Part shown: positions 44,270 to 52,960 of the stretch, piece by piece
How the letters are laid out: the number at the start of each line of letters is the position of its first letter
Position numbering within the stretch: the first letter of the stretch is position 1
Assembly: GCA_963728495.1 (NCBI GenBank)
Contig: CAVSKI010000011.1
Coordinates: 783,584-847,583 of the forward strand
Reading direction: 5' to 3'
Length of the DNA: 64,000 bases
From: JACVRW01 sp963728495
GTDB taxonomy: Bacteria; Actinomycetota; Thermoleophilia; Solirubrobacterales; Thermoleophilaceae
Made by a program: the position numbers and the translations under genes
The notes under the pieces: model-generated
Told to the model about the DNA's origin: nothing
The model's database searches: none
The model's input: the letters and a program-made list of their open reading frames with translations, nothing else

Positions 44270-45139
44270 ATGACGACGTCCTGGACCGAGCAGCAGGAGG
44301 CCCGCCTGATCAAGCCGGCGGCAGCCTGGCGGCCGGGCACCGGGGACTACGAGGACATCCGCTACGAGCTCGCGGACGGAATCGCGAAGATCACGATCGA
44401 CCGCCCCGAAGTGCGCAACGCCTTTCGCCCCGAGACGCTGATCGAGGTCTCGCGAGCATTGGAAAGCGCCCGCGAGGACACCTCGGTGGGAGTGATAGTT
44501 CTCACCGGGGAGGGGCCGCTGGCGTTCTGCTCCGGCGGCGACCAGCGCGTGCGGGGCGACAGCGGTTACGTGGCCGGTGGCGCGGAGGTCGGGCGCTTTC
44601 ATGTGACCGATCTCCACCTGCAGATGCGGCGCACGCCCAAGCCGATCGTGGCGATGGTGGCCGGCTATGCCATCGGCGGCGGGCAGGTCCTCCAGGTCGT
44701 GTGCGACCTCACCATCGCCGCCGACAACGCGCGTTTCGGCCAGACGGGCCCCAAGGTGGGCAGCTTCGACGGCGGCTATGGGGCCAGCCTCCTCGCGGCC
44801 CAGGTGGGTCAGAAGAAGGCCAAGGAGATCTGGTTCCTGTGCCGTCAGTACTCGGCCGCCGAGGCACTCGAGATGGGCCTCGTGAACACCGTCGTGGCGC
44901 TCGAGCAGCTCGAGGAGGAGACCGTGCGCTGGTGCGGCGAGATGCTCGAGCTCTCCCCGTTCTCGCTGCGGTTGCTGAAGGCGAGCTTCAACGCAGCCGA
45001 GGACGGCATGGCCGGCATCCAGCAGCTCGCCCACGACGCCAACCTGCTCTTCTACGCCGGCGAGGAGGCCCGCGAGGGCCGCGAGGCCTACAAGCACAAG
45101 CGCCGGCCAGACTTCGGGCAGTTCCCCAAGCGGCCTTGA
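44270..45139 (+). CDS. menB: 1,4-Dihydroxy-2-naphthoyl-CoA synthase
   Basis: 289 residues. Crotonase-fold ring-closing enzyme acting after MenE. It shows ITIDRPEVRNAFRPETL, FCSGGDQRVRGDSGYV (oxyanion loop with the MenB-type SGGDQ), VAGYAIGGGQVLQVVCDL and GPKVGSFDGGYGASLL. The long N-terminal extension and the C-terminal KHKRRPDFGQFPKRP tail are normal for MenB. GGGAGG precedes the ATG. Its stop overlaps menA as TTGA. Confidence 0.95.
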   Translation: MTTSWTEQQEARLIKPAAAWRPGTGDYEDIRYELADGIAKITIDRPEVRNAFRPETLIEVSRALESAREDTSVGVIVLTGEGPLAFCSGGDQRVRGDSGYVAGGAEVGRFHVTDLHLQMRRTPKPIVAMVAGYAIGGGQVLQVVCDLTIAADNARFGQTGPKVGSFDGGYGASLLAAQVGQKKAKEIWFLCRQYSAAEALEMGLVNTVVALEQLEEETVRWCGEMLELSPFSLRLLKASFNAAEDGMAGIQQLAHDANLLFYAGEEAREGREAYKHKRRPDFGQFPKRP

Positions 45140-46017
45140 GCCACTCCCGCATCTGGATCCTCGCCTCCCGCCCGCGAACGTTGCCGGCGGCGATCGCTCC
45201 CGTGCTCGTCGGTACCGCCCTGGCGGCCAGCGAGGACGAGTTCCGTCTGCTGCCCTTCCTCGCCGCGCTGGTGGGATCGATCTTCATCCAGATCGGCACG
45301 AACCTGTCCAACGACTACTCCGACGCCCGCCGCGGCGCCGACCAGGAGGACCGGCTGGGACCCGTGCGCGTGACAGCGGGCGGGCTGATGCCGCCCCAGC
45401 ACGTGCTCGTGGGCACGTACATCGCCTTCGCAATCGCGGTGGCGGCCGGTTTGTACCTCGCGGCGGTGGCCGGCTGGGAGCTGCTGGTGGTCGGAGTGGC
45501 CTCGATCCTGGCCGGCGTGCTCTACACGGGTGGGCCGCGTCCCTACGGGTATGAGGGGCTCGGTGAGCTGTTTGTGTTCGTGTTCTTCGGGATCGTCGCC
45601 GTGGTGGGCTCCTACTACGTGCAGACCGAGCAGCTGCGCTGGGAGGCGTTCGCGCTGGCGGTGCCGGTGGGGCTGCTGTCATCGGCGATTCTTGTGGTCA
45701 ACAACGTGCGCGACATCGACACAGACCGTCGCGCGGGCAAGCGCACGCTCGCGGTCAAGCTGGGGCGCGACCGGGCACGGCTGCTCTTCAGCGCGATGGT
45801 GGTGCTGGCCTTCGCCGCTCCGGTCGTGACATTCGCCTTCGGCGGGCTCTCGGCCTGGCTGCTCGTGCCGCTGCTCGGCCTGCCTCTCGGCATTCCGCTC
45901 ATCCGAACGGTTTCCTCGCGCACCGACGGTCCTTCCCTCAACGGCGCGCTCGCCGGCACGGGTCGCCTGCTGGCCGCTTTCTCGCTGTTGCTCTCGGCGG
46001 GGGTGCTCCTGTCGTGA
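45136..46017 (+). CDS. menA: 1,4-Dihydroxy-2-naphthoate polyprenyltransferase
   Basis: 293 residues from TTG 45136. UbiA-family integral membrane prenyltransferase with about eight hydrophobic helices. The first Asp-rich motif is NLSNDYSDARRGADQEDR and the second NNVRDIDTDRRAGKRTLAV; both bind Mg2+-prenyl diphosphate. It attaches the isoprenoid tail to DHNA. It overlaps menB (TTGA) and menC (GTGA), so menB-A-C are coupled. Confidence 0.95.
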   Translation: MSHSRIWILASRPRTLPAAIAPVLVGTALAASEDEFRLLPFLAALVGSIFIQIGTNLSNDYSDARRGADQEDRLGPVRVTAGGLMPPQHVLVGTYIAFAIAVAAGLYLAAVAGWELLVVGVASILAGVLYTGGPRPYGYEGLGELFVFVFFGIVAVVGSYYVQTEQLRWEAFALAVPVGLLSSAILVVNNVRDIDTDRRAGKRTLAVKLGRDRARLLFSAMVVLAFAAPVVTFAFGGLSAWLLVPLLGLPLGIPLIRTVSSRTDGPSLNGALAGTGRLLAAFSLLLSAGVLLS

Positions 46018-47024
46018 AGCGCACCCTGCTGCGGCTGTCGATTCCCTTCCGCGCCCCCTTTGTGAGCGCAGACGCGGTGGTGACCTCCCGTGAGCTGGTG
46101 GTGCTGCGCCTTGAGGGCAGCGACGGTACCGTCGGCTGGGGGGAGGCCGCTCCCTTCGAGCCCTACGACGGCGTGCCGCTGGAGCGGGCCATTGCGGCGC
46201 TGAGCGGGGGCGGCGGCCGGCGCCCACCCCAGGCCCGCGCCGCCGAGGAGATCGCCCGCCTCGACCTCGAGGCCCGGCAGGAGGGCCGGCCGCTGGCCGA
46301 GCCCGTGAAGGATGCGCTGGCGGTGAACATGACGCTGTCCGGAGGACCGCCCGAGGAGGTGGCGGCGCGGGCGCGCGAGGGAGCGCGGGCCGGCTACGCC
46401 TGCTTCAAGGTAAAGGTGGGCCTTCCCGAGGACAGCGAGCGGGTGGCGGCCGTGCGCGAGGCCATCGGACCCTGGCCGGCGCTGCGCGTGGACGCCAACC
46501 GGGCATGGTCGGTTGAGCAGGCCGTGAGCTCGATCCGGGCCATCGAGGACAACGACCTCGAGTTCGTCGAGCAGCCCTGCCGCACGCTCGAAGAGCTGCG
46601 TCAGGTCCGTGGGCGCGTGTCGACGCCGATAGCGGCCGACGAGTCGGCGGGCTCCGCGCGCGCGATCAGGCGCGCCATCGACGTCGAGGCGTGCGACGTG
46701 GTCAACATCAAGCTGGCCGGAGCCGGGGGCTTCCGGCCCGCGCGCGAGATGCTGCGCCTGGCCCGCTCGAACGGGCTCGGCGCCTTCCTCTCGAGCACCC
46801 TCGACGGTCCCTGGGGTATCGCCGCCGCGCTGCAGCTGGCCGCCTCCGAAGGCCTGACGCTGGCCTGCGGCCTGGCCACTCTGGACCTGTTCGATGGGCC
46901 GTTCGCGCGCGCTCTCCCCGCCGCGCGCCGAGGCACCCTGCGGGTGCCGGCGGGACCGGGACTCGGCGTCGAGATCAGCGGCGAGTCACTGGCCGACGTC
47001 CTGGTCGGCGAAGTCCGCCAGTAG
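46014..47024 (+). CDS. menC: o-Succinylbenzoate synthase
   Basis: 336 residues from GTG 46014. Enolase-superfamily dehydratase making o-succinylbenzoate from SHCHC. It shows the GWGEAAPFEPYDG start, the KxK pair in YACFKVKVGLPED, metal ligands in LRVDANRAWS, FVEQPCRTLEEL and IAADESAGSARA, and a final VVNIKLAGAGGFRPA strand. The last 39 nt overlap menH on the opposite strand. Confidence 0.92.
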   Translation: MKRTLLRLSIPFRAPFVSADAVVTSRELVVLRLEGSDGTVGWGEAAPFEPYDGVPLERAIAALSGGGGRRPPQARAAEEIARLDLEARQEGRPLAEPVKDALAVNMTLSGGPPEEVAARAREGARAGYACFKVKVGLPEDSERVAAVREAIGPWPALRVDANRAWSVEQAVSSIRAIEDNDLEFVEQPCRTLEELRQVRGRVSTPIAADESAGSARAIRRAIDVEACDVVNIKLAGAGGFRPAREMLRLARSNGLGAFLSSTLDGPWGIAAALQLAASEGLTLACGLATLDLFDGPFARALPAARRGTLRVPAGPGLGVEISGESLADVLVGEVRQ

Positions 47025-47687
47025 CCGGGCCACCTCGTCCGGGCGCTGCAGCTGAGGAGCGTGACCGGCGTGCTCGACGATCGCGGCTCGCCCGCGCGGC
47101 GCCGTGTCCGCGATCCTCCGCGCCGCCGCACTGTAGCCCTCGTCGCGCGCCCCCGCCACGGCCAGCACGGGAAGCTCGAAGGTGAGCAGCTGGTGCCACA
47201 CCGGCTCGAGCACACCCTGCCCCGCCGTGCGCAGGATCGCGGCGAGCTCGCGAGGGTCCTGGGCCAGGCGGCCGGGCCGCTGGGCCTCGATCAGCGCCTC
47301 CGACTGGTCGGCGAACAACGGCTGGCGCTCCCACACGCCCACGATGCTCTCTATCGGAGCGGTCTCCATCCACGAGGCGAGCCGGTCGTCGGCCTCGGCT
47401 CGGGCGCTGCGGGTGGCGGGCTCGTCGATGCCGGCCGTGGCGCCGATGGTCACCAGGCCGGCGTAGCGCGCCGGTTCGCGCAGAACCGCACGCAGGGCGA
47501 GCCGTCCTCCCAGCGAGTAGCCGACCACCAGCGCACCCTCCCCCGCCTCGGCGATCTCGGCCAGGCGGCGCTCGTAGGTGTGCTCGCCGTGCTCGAGCAG
47601 GCGCGCGCCGGAAAAGGCCTCGGCGACGGGTGCCCAAGCCTCGGCGGGCTGCATGAAGCCGGGAAGGAACAGCAGAGGGGGCGCCAC
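46986..47687 (-). CDS. menH: Alpha/beta hydrolase, probable SHCHC synthase
   Basis: 233 residues. It shows LLFLPGFMQPAEAWAPVAEA (HG-like oxyanion region), nucleophile Ser in VVGYSLGGRLALRA, catalytic Asp in VLAVAGARDEGYSAAARR and His in IVEHAGHAPQLQRPDEV. MenH eliminates pyruvate from SEPHCHC. The assignment relies on length and on its place between menC and menD; a general hydrolase is possible. Its 3' end overlaps menC by 39 nt tail to tail. Transcription is opposite to menD. Confidence 0.8.
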   Translation of the reverse strand: MAPPLLFLPGFMQPAEAWAPVAEAFSGARLLEHGEHTYERRLAEIAEAGEGALVVGYSLGGRLALRAVLREPARYAGLVTIGATAGIDEPATRSARAEADDRLASWMETAPIESIVGVWERQPLFADQSEALIEAQRPGRLAQDPRELAAILRTAGQGVLEPVWHQLLTFELPVLAVAGARDEGYSAAARRIADTAPRGRAAIVEHAGHAPQLQRPDEVARLLADFADQDVGQ

Positions 47688-47722
47688 ACGGCCAACTATG
47701 CCGTGCGGCGTCCCGGAGTGGC

Positions 47723-47854
47723 CTATGTGACCAGCCAGGAATCAGCGGGGGTACGGGGCGTACGGCTGTAATCGAGGTCGAGCAGCGCCACCGGGCCCGC
47801 TCCGTTGACCTTGCCGACGAGCACCGTGAGAAATGCGCTGAACCTGCGAGACAC
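47723..47854 (-). CDS. Small protein of 43 aa with a strong ribosome binding site
   Basis: GTG 47854 to TAG 47723 encodes a peptide starting VSRRFSAFLTVLVGKVNGAG and continuing PVALLDLDYSRTPRTPADSW to LVT. GGAGG lies seven bases before the GTG, the best Shine-Dalgarno in the region, and the composition is protein-like with a short hydrophobic helix. It sits in an otherwise unexplained gap between menH and menD, upstream of menH on the same strand. No family was recognised. Confidence 0.55.
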   Translation of the reverse strand: MSRRFSAFLTVLVGKVNGAGPVALLDLDYSRTPRTPADSWLVT

Positions 47855-47919
47855 AGGGGAACCTCCAATGAAATGGGTGTGTTCCAGGGGCTACGAGGTG
47901 AGTGGCGTAGCCGGTTGGG

Positions 47920-47925
47920 TAGCGT
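47920..47925 (+). promoter_or_regulatory. Candidate -10 box TAGCGT for menD
   Basis: TAGCGT lies 9 nt before ATG 47935 and 6 nt before an adjacent in-frame GTG at 47932. Confidence 0.35.
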
Positions 47926-47934
47926 GCGCCGGTG

Positions 47935-49548
47935 ATGGAGCCGATCAACCGGACCTTCGCCCCGATCGGGGCTTTCGTGGAGGAACTGGTGCGCTGCGGC
48001 ATGACCCACGCGGTCACCAGTCCCGGTTCGCGCAACGCGCCGCTCACGCTCACGCTCGCGGGCCAGCCGGGGCTCGAGGCGGTCTCGGTGATCGACGAGC
48101 GCGGCGCCGGTTTCGCCGCGCTGGGGATGGCCAAGGCAAGCGGCCGCCCGGTCGCCGTCACCTGCACTTCGGGAAGCGCCGCGGCCAACCTTCACCCCGC
48201 CGTGGTCGAGGCGTGGGAGGCCCGCGTGCCTCTGATCGTGCTGACCGCCGACCGCCCGCCCGAGCTGCGCGGCATCGGAGCGGGACAGTCGATCGACCAA
48301 CTGGGCCTGTACGGGAGCGCGGCCAAATGGTTCGTCGAGGTCGGCACCCATGAGCCCGGGCGCGACACGGCGATCCACCACCGCGCGCTGGCCTGCCGCG
48401 CCTACTACACCGCCGCCGGCGGGCGCCCGGGGCCGGTGCACCTGAACTTCCCGTTGCGCGAGCCGCTCGCCCCCTCGCCCGAGGAGCTCGACCCCGAGGA
48501 CTGGCGCGGCCGCGAGGACGGCCGGCCCTGGACCGAGCTGCGCGAGGCGCGCTCCCGCGTCGACACGGTGAGCCTCCCGGAGGGCCGTGGTGTGGTCGTC
48601 TGCGGGCCCACATCCGGGGGTGTGGCCGAGCCGGTGGTGCGCTTCGCCGAACGGCTGGGCTGGCCCGTGCTCGCCGAGCCGACCTCCGGCCTGCGCTGTG
48701 GCGCTCACGACCGCTCACGGGTGATCGCCCACTACGACGTACTGCTGCGCGTGCCCGAATTTGCCGAGTCCGAACGCGCGGAGGTCGTGGTACGGGTCGG
48801 TGACATGCCCACCTCCAAGTCGTTGCGTGCATGGGTCGCCGGCGCGCAGCAGGTGGTGATCGACCCGCATGCCGTCTGGCATGAGCCCACGCGGCGAGCG
48901 GATCTGATCCTGCGCTCCTCTGTGCCGTCCGCGCTCGACGCACTCGACGGCGAGCGTGCCTCAGACGATTGGGTCGAGCGCTGGCGAGACGCCGACGCGA
49001 TCGTGCCGGCGGCGCTGGCCGGCTCGCCTGCGCTCTTCGAGCCCAAGGTTCTCGCCGAGCTGGAGCCCGAGCTGCCGGACGAGGCGGTGATCTGGGTCAG
49101 TTCGTCGATGCCGATTCGCGATGTCGAGGCATTCTTCCCGCAGTCGCACAAGGCGCTGCGCTTCCTGGCCAACCGGGGGGCCAACGGGATCGACGGAGTG
49201 GTCTCGTCGGCCCTCGGTGCGGCGCTCGCCACGGGCCGCCCGACGTGGCTGCTCACGGGCGAGCTGGCGCTGCTGCACGACGTCGGCGGGCTGCTCGCCG
49301 CCCGGCGCGCCGGCGTCGCGCTGAACATCGTCTGTCTCGACAACGGGGGAGGCGGAATATTCGACTTCCTGCCCTTGGCGGGTCACGCCGATCCCGGCCT
49401 CTTCGAGGAGCACATCGCCACACCCGCGGGCCTGGACTTCGCTGCGCTCAGCCCCGAGATCACCGTGGTGCGCACAAACCGCGGCGACAACGTGCGCCTG
49501 CACCGCGAGCTCATCGAGCGGGTGGCCAAGACGTTGACCGACTCGTAG
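47935..49548 (+). CDS. menD: SEPHCHC synthase (2-succinyl-5-enolpyruvyl-6-hydroxy-3-cyclohexene-1-carboxylate synthase)
   Basis: About 537 residues. ThDP enzyme adding 2-oxoglutarate to isochorismate. It shows HAVTSPGSRNAPLTLTLAGQ at the N terminus, VDERGAGFAALGMAKAS-type pyrimidine-domain residues, GANGIDGVVSSALGAALATG and the ThDP-Mg motif ending LDNGGGGIFDFLPLA. All three domains are complete. The start could be GTG 47932, one codon earlier. It is followed by a degenerate region (49549-50036). Confidence 0.95.
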   Translation: MEPINRTFAPIGAFVEELVRCGMTHAVTSPGSRNAPLTLTLAGQPGLEAVSVIDERGAGFAALGMAKASGRPVAVTCTSGSAAANLHPAVVEAWEARVPLIVLTADRPPELRGIGAGQSIDQLGLYGSAAKWFVEVGTHEPGRDTAIHHRALACRAYYTAAGGRPGPVHLNFPLREPLAPSPEELDPEDWRGREDGRPWTELREARSRVDTVSLPEGRGVVVCGPTSGGVAEPVVRFAERLGWPVLAEPTSGLRCGAHDRSRVIAHYDVLLRVPEFAESERAEVVVRVGDMPTSKSLRAWVAGAQQVVIDPHAVWHEPTRRADLILRSSVPSALDALDGERASDDWVERWRDADAIVPAALAGSPALFEPKVLAELEPELPDEAVIWVSSSMPIRDVEAFFPQSHKALRFLANRGANGIDGVVSSALGAALATGRPTWLLTGELALLHDVGGLLAARRAGVALNIVCLDNGGGGIFDFLPLAGHADPGLFEEHIATPAGLDFAALSPEITVVRTNRGDNVRLHRELIERVAKTLTDS

Positions 49549-49567
49549 CGGCATCAGGAACATCGCC

Positions 49568-49801
49568 TTGCCGCCGCTCCCGGCCACGGGCACGGTGTTC
49601 AGCGACGACATCGTCAACGGCGAGGTGAAGACCAAGGACATCTCGGATACCAACGGCGTTCGCTCCGCCGACGTCCGCGACGATGACCTCAACGGCGGCG
49701 GACTCGCCGCCGTGGACCTGGCGCGAGAGTCGGTCGCGCGCGCCGAGATCGCCATGGGGGGCGTCGGCGTGAACGAGATTGCCACTAACGCCGTCCGCGC
49801 C
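49568..49801 (+). pseudogene. Remnant of a repeat-rich surface protein
   Basis: The frame after menD reads GTVFSDDIVNGEVKTKDISD, later VRSADVRDDDLNGGGLAAVD and ARAEIAMGGVGVNEIATNAV. Such DIxxGxVxxxDIxxxSV repeats are common in large secreted proteins of Actinomycetota. Here there is no signal peptide, no clear start and no C-terminal domain. Beyond about 49800 the frame loses its pattern. It is most likely a fragment of a decayed or displaced gene. Confidence 0.45.
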
Positions 49802-50036
49802 TGTATTGCGCTGCGCGAGCCGCGGTGCGCCGGGGCCGGCGTCTTTACGACGGCAACCAGGCGCGGGGATCTGCCGGGACTTGTCACTCCTGTCGCGGCG
49901 CTGCAACGCAAACCCGTCGGGCGGCCGAATCCGGCCGCCGCGTTGGCTGAACAGGACAGTGGCGCCAAACCGCGTTACGGCAACGTGACAAAGCCGACAA
50001 CACGGCCGCGTCCACCATCAGCCCTTAGCCGCGCGG
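49802..50036. other. Intergenic tail between the surface-protein remnant and the mce cluster
   Basis: No coding signal was seen. The stretch contains the hairpin listed at 49920-49939 and lies between the ends of two convergent units. Confidence 0.45.
49920..49939. terminator. 8-bp GC hairpin between convergent menD and mce units
   Basis: GGCGGCCG-AATC-CGGCCGCC. It could stop transcription from either side although no T-run follows. It is about 100 nt after the mce cluster end on the minus strand. Confidence 0.4.
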
Positions 50037-51539
50037 TCAGGGAACGGCCGGGGTATTGCCCTCTCGGTTGCCGCCCACCGGGCCGCTCACGAACGGCGCC
50101 TGACCCTTGCGCAGGCGCGGGTACTTCTGATCCTGGAAGAGCGACTTCGGTGCGATGAAGCAGGGCGGCGCCTTGGCGATGGGGGGTGAATAGACCGGAT
50201 CCTTCAGCGTGCCTCCGGTGGGCCGGCAGTCAAAGCTCTCGATCACCCCGAGGCCGGTGGCCCGCCAGCGGGCGTTGGGCGCCACATAGGCGTTGCCGCG
50301 ATCCCAAGGCGGGCGGGTGGTGTCGCGCATGAAGGACCGCAGCTCGAAGAACGACGACTGGGCGAGCAGGTGCTCGGGGGTGCTCGACGTGCGCGGACGG
50401 GTGTAGCCCCCGGCGAGGTTCTCTCCTATCGAGCCGGCGCCGGCCACGAGGAACGAGGCCACCAGCGTCCGGTTGAACTGGAGGTAGGCCAGGATCGGGT
50501 TGACCTCGGGCAGGAAGACGTGCGCCGCCTCCAGCACGGGCTCGGCCCCCTCCAGGAAGCGCTCGGCGGCGGGAACCCCGTCCTCGCTCGCATCGATCAG
50601 CGGATCGACGTCGCGGAACAGCTGCTCGAGATCCGGTGCCAGGTCACCCAGGTCGCGCAGGGTCGGGGCGAGGTCCGTGGCGGGCTGGCGCAGCAGGCGA
50701 ACCAGCGGATCGGTATCGCGGGCGAAGCGCTCGAGGCGGATCATCGTGGCCTGCGTCTCGCGCTCGAAGGTGGGGAACACCTCGAAGGTCTGCGCCAGCG
50801 CCTCGTCGCGGGAGGCCAACGCGGCAAAGGTGCGATTGCCGTTGACTATCAGGCCCCGCAGAGCGCCCTCCTGCTCGGAGGCCGCACCGAACACCCGCCC
50901 GGTGTCGCGGATCACCTGCCGCAGCGCGAGCTTCTGCCGGTTCAGCGGCTTCATCAGGTCGGCGCCGGCCTCGGCGAAGCCGGCGAGGTTGCCCAGCGAG
51001 TCGTTGAAGTCCTGGGCGTAGTCGCCGCCGACAGCGATGCCGGCCTCCTGGAGCCATTCCTGGAAGGCGCGGCGGGTCTCGGGATCGAAGGCGCTGAACA
51101 GCTCCTCGAACTCGACGGTCTCCGCCACCTGGGTGCCGGGCAGCGTGCCGCCGTCGGCCAGCTCGCCCGAGTCCGCGCTTCCGGGGCTCAGCTCGACGTA
51201 GGTCTCGCCCAGGAGGCTGCGCTGGCGCAGGATCGCGCGCGTGTCGCGCGGGATGGGAGCGAACTGGTTGTCGAGCTCCATCGTGGCCAGGACGCGGTTG
51301 CCACCCGGCGCCAGCTCCTTGGACTTCACCCGGCCGATGCGGATGCCGGCCATGCGCACATCGGCCTCGTTGACCAGAAGCGCGGCCTCCGGGAAGGCGG
51401 CCTTGAAGCGATACCCCTGCGGCTTGAGAGGCGTGGTTCCCCCGAAGGCGATCCACAGGAACAGCAGCAGCCCGAACACCGAGAGGGTGAAGAGGACCAT
51501 CGCCAGGACCTGTCCGATGCCGGGGGCTTTCTTGACCAT
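50037..51539 (-). CDS. Mce/MlaD family protein, sixth in the cluster
   Basis: 500 residues. An N-terminal anchor (GIGQVLAMVLFTLSVFGLLL) is followed by an MCE domain (about 40-130: LLVNEADVRMAGIRIGRVKS and LRQRSLLGETYVELSPGS) and a long helical region. The C-terminal 130 residues are Pro-rich and possibly extracellular. Mce proteins form tunnels that carry lipids to or from the outer layer. ATG 51539 overlaps the preceding stop as TGATG. Position letters are by order only; I cannot assign orthology to mycobacterial MceA-F. Confidence 0.88.
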   Translation of the reverse strand: MVKKAPGIGQVLAMVLFTLSVFGLLLFLWIAFGGTTPLKPQGYRFKAAFPEAALLVNEADVRMAGIRIGRVKSKELAPGGNRVLATMELDNQFAPIPRDTRAILRQRSLLGETYVELSPGSADSGELADGGTLPGTQVAETVEFEELFSAFDPETRRAFQEWLQEAGIAVGGDYAQDFNDSLGNLAGFAEAGADLMKPLNRQKLALRQVIRDTGRVFGAASEQEGALRGLIVNGNRTFAALASRDEALAQTFEVFPTFERETQATMIRLERFARDTDPLVRLLRQPATDLAPTLRDLGDLAPDLEQLFRDVDPLIDASEDGVPAAERFLEGAEPVLEAAHVFLPEVNPILAYLQFNRTLVASFLVAGAGSIGENLAGGYTRPRTSSTPEHLLAQSSFFELRSFMRDTTRPPWDRGNAYVAPNARWRATGLGVIESFDCRPTGGTLKDPVYSPPIAKAPPCFIAPKSLFQDQKYPRLRKGQAPFVSGPVGGNREGNTPAVP

Positions 51540-52960
51540 CAGAAGCGGCAGTCCCCCAGCCCGCCGGCGGCTTCGGTCATGGCCTCCACGAGGTCCGCGG
51601 TCGTGGGGGTACCGGGCGGCAGCAGGCCCTGAGCCCCGAGGCCGCCGACCACGTCATTCAGGAGCGCCGGCTGCTGCTCGGCGATCTGAGTCACCAGCGG
51701 CCCGAGCTGGATGGCGCCGAGGATGCCCACCGGCAGGCCGCAGATGGTCAGGCGCCGGTAGACGCCCTGGGCGTCGGCGGTGCCGAACAGCGAGACGCCG
51801 TTGTTGGCGGTCCAGGCCAGCCAGTAGAGGAAGCTCTCCCTGCGGGTGTCGTTGCCGTCGACCACCTGCGGCGGCTCGGCGCCACCCGGGTTGTAGGCCG
51901 CCATGTTGAAGAAGCGGTTGAGCTCGCGGACGGTCTTGGTCAGGTCGGGTGAGGCCTGGGCGAGGTCACGGGCCGCGGGCTCCAGGTCCTGGACATAGGG
52001 CCGGCCGGCGCGGGCGAAGGGTCGGATCTGGTCGCGCACGATGGGGGTCGTCTCGCGCAGGAAGGGACGAACGGCCTCGTTGGTCTGGTCGAGCGTGCGG
52101 AACGGCTCGCGCAAACGGTCGAGCGCCGGGCCCATCACGTCGGCGAGGGTGTCCACCCGCGCGAGCGTGCTCTCGGTCTGGCGCAGCGAGCCGGGCAGCA
52201 GGGCGACGGCCTCGGAGATGTTCGACTCCTGGCGCGCGAGCGAATCGAAGACGCTCTCCGAGGCGGTCACGAGGCGCCGTAGCTCGGCGGGGTGGCGCCC
52301 CAGCTCCTGCATCAGCGATCCGTAGCGGGTGATCAACCGCTTGAGGGCCACGCGGCGCCGTGCTCCGGCACGGGCCACGCGGGCCAGGTCGCGGTGAAGC
52401 GGCTCGAGTCGCTTGAGCGTCTCGGCCAGGTCGTTCCCCCGCCCCTTGAGGCCCTGTCCGGCGCCTGACACGAGCATTCGCAGATACGGCCTCGTGTCGG
52501 AGTCGAGCGTGGAGAGCACCTCGTCGGGGTTCACGTCTGGATTGGTGTTGGCGACCTGGATGCGGCCGCCGGCGGGCAGCACGTCCCCCTGCCCCGGGTC
52601 GACCTCGAGCAGCATGTCCTTGAGGCCGGTGCGCGGGCGCAGCAGCACGGTGGCGTCCTCGCGAATTACGTTCTCGAACTCCTCGTCGATCTCGACCGAG
52701 ACCACGGCTACTCCGTCCTCGACCTCGACGTCGCTGATCTGGCCTATCTGCACGCCGGCCACCCGCACGGTCTGCCCCTGGCCGGGCTGCACCGCCTGCG
52801 CGTTGTCGAGCTCGACCTCCACCACCTTGGGCTTGGCCTCTAGGAGCGGGAAGCGAAATCGCTGCTGGGAGAGGATGTAGCCGCCGATCGCGGCGGCGAG
52901 CACCAGCAGGCCCAGGACGGCGAACAGCTCCACGAGATGAGACTTGATGGCGTGCTTCAC
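51539..52960 (-). CDS. Mce/MlaD family protein, fifth in the cluster
   Basis: 473 residues. An anchor near residues 11-30 (LFAVLGLLVLAAAIGGYILS) precedes an MCE domain with QGQTVRVAGVQIGQISDVEV and LRPRTGLKDMLLEVDPGQG. A helical needle-like region follows to about 390. The C terminus carries several Gly/Leu-rich stretches and ends GGLGDCRF. The frame overlaps both neighbours by 1 or 4 nt. Confidence 0.88.
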   Translation of the reverse strand: MKHAIKSHLVELFAVLGLLVLAAAIGGYILSQQRFRFPLLEAKPKVVEVELDNAQAVQPGQGQTVRVAGVQIGQISDVEVEDGVAVVSVEIDEEFENVIREDATVLLRPRTGLKDMLLEVDPGQGDVLPAGGRIQVANTNPDVNPDEVLSTLDSDTRPYLRMLVSGAGQGLKGRGNDLAETLKRLEPLHRDLARVARAGARRRVALKRLITRYGSLMQELGRHPAELRRLVTASESVFDSLARQESNISEAVALLPGSLRQTESTLARVDTLADVMGPALDRLREPFRTLDQTNEAVRPFLRETTPIVRDQIRPFARAGRPYVQDLEPAARDLAQASPDLTKTVRELNRFFNMAAYNPGGAEPPQVVDGNDTRRESFLYWLAWTANNGVSLFGTADAQGVYRRLTICGLPVGILGAIQLGPLVTQIAEQQPALLNDVVGGLGAQGLLPPGTPTTADLVEAMTEAAGGLGDCRF

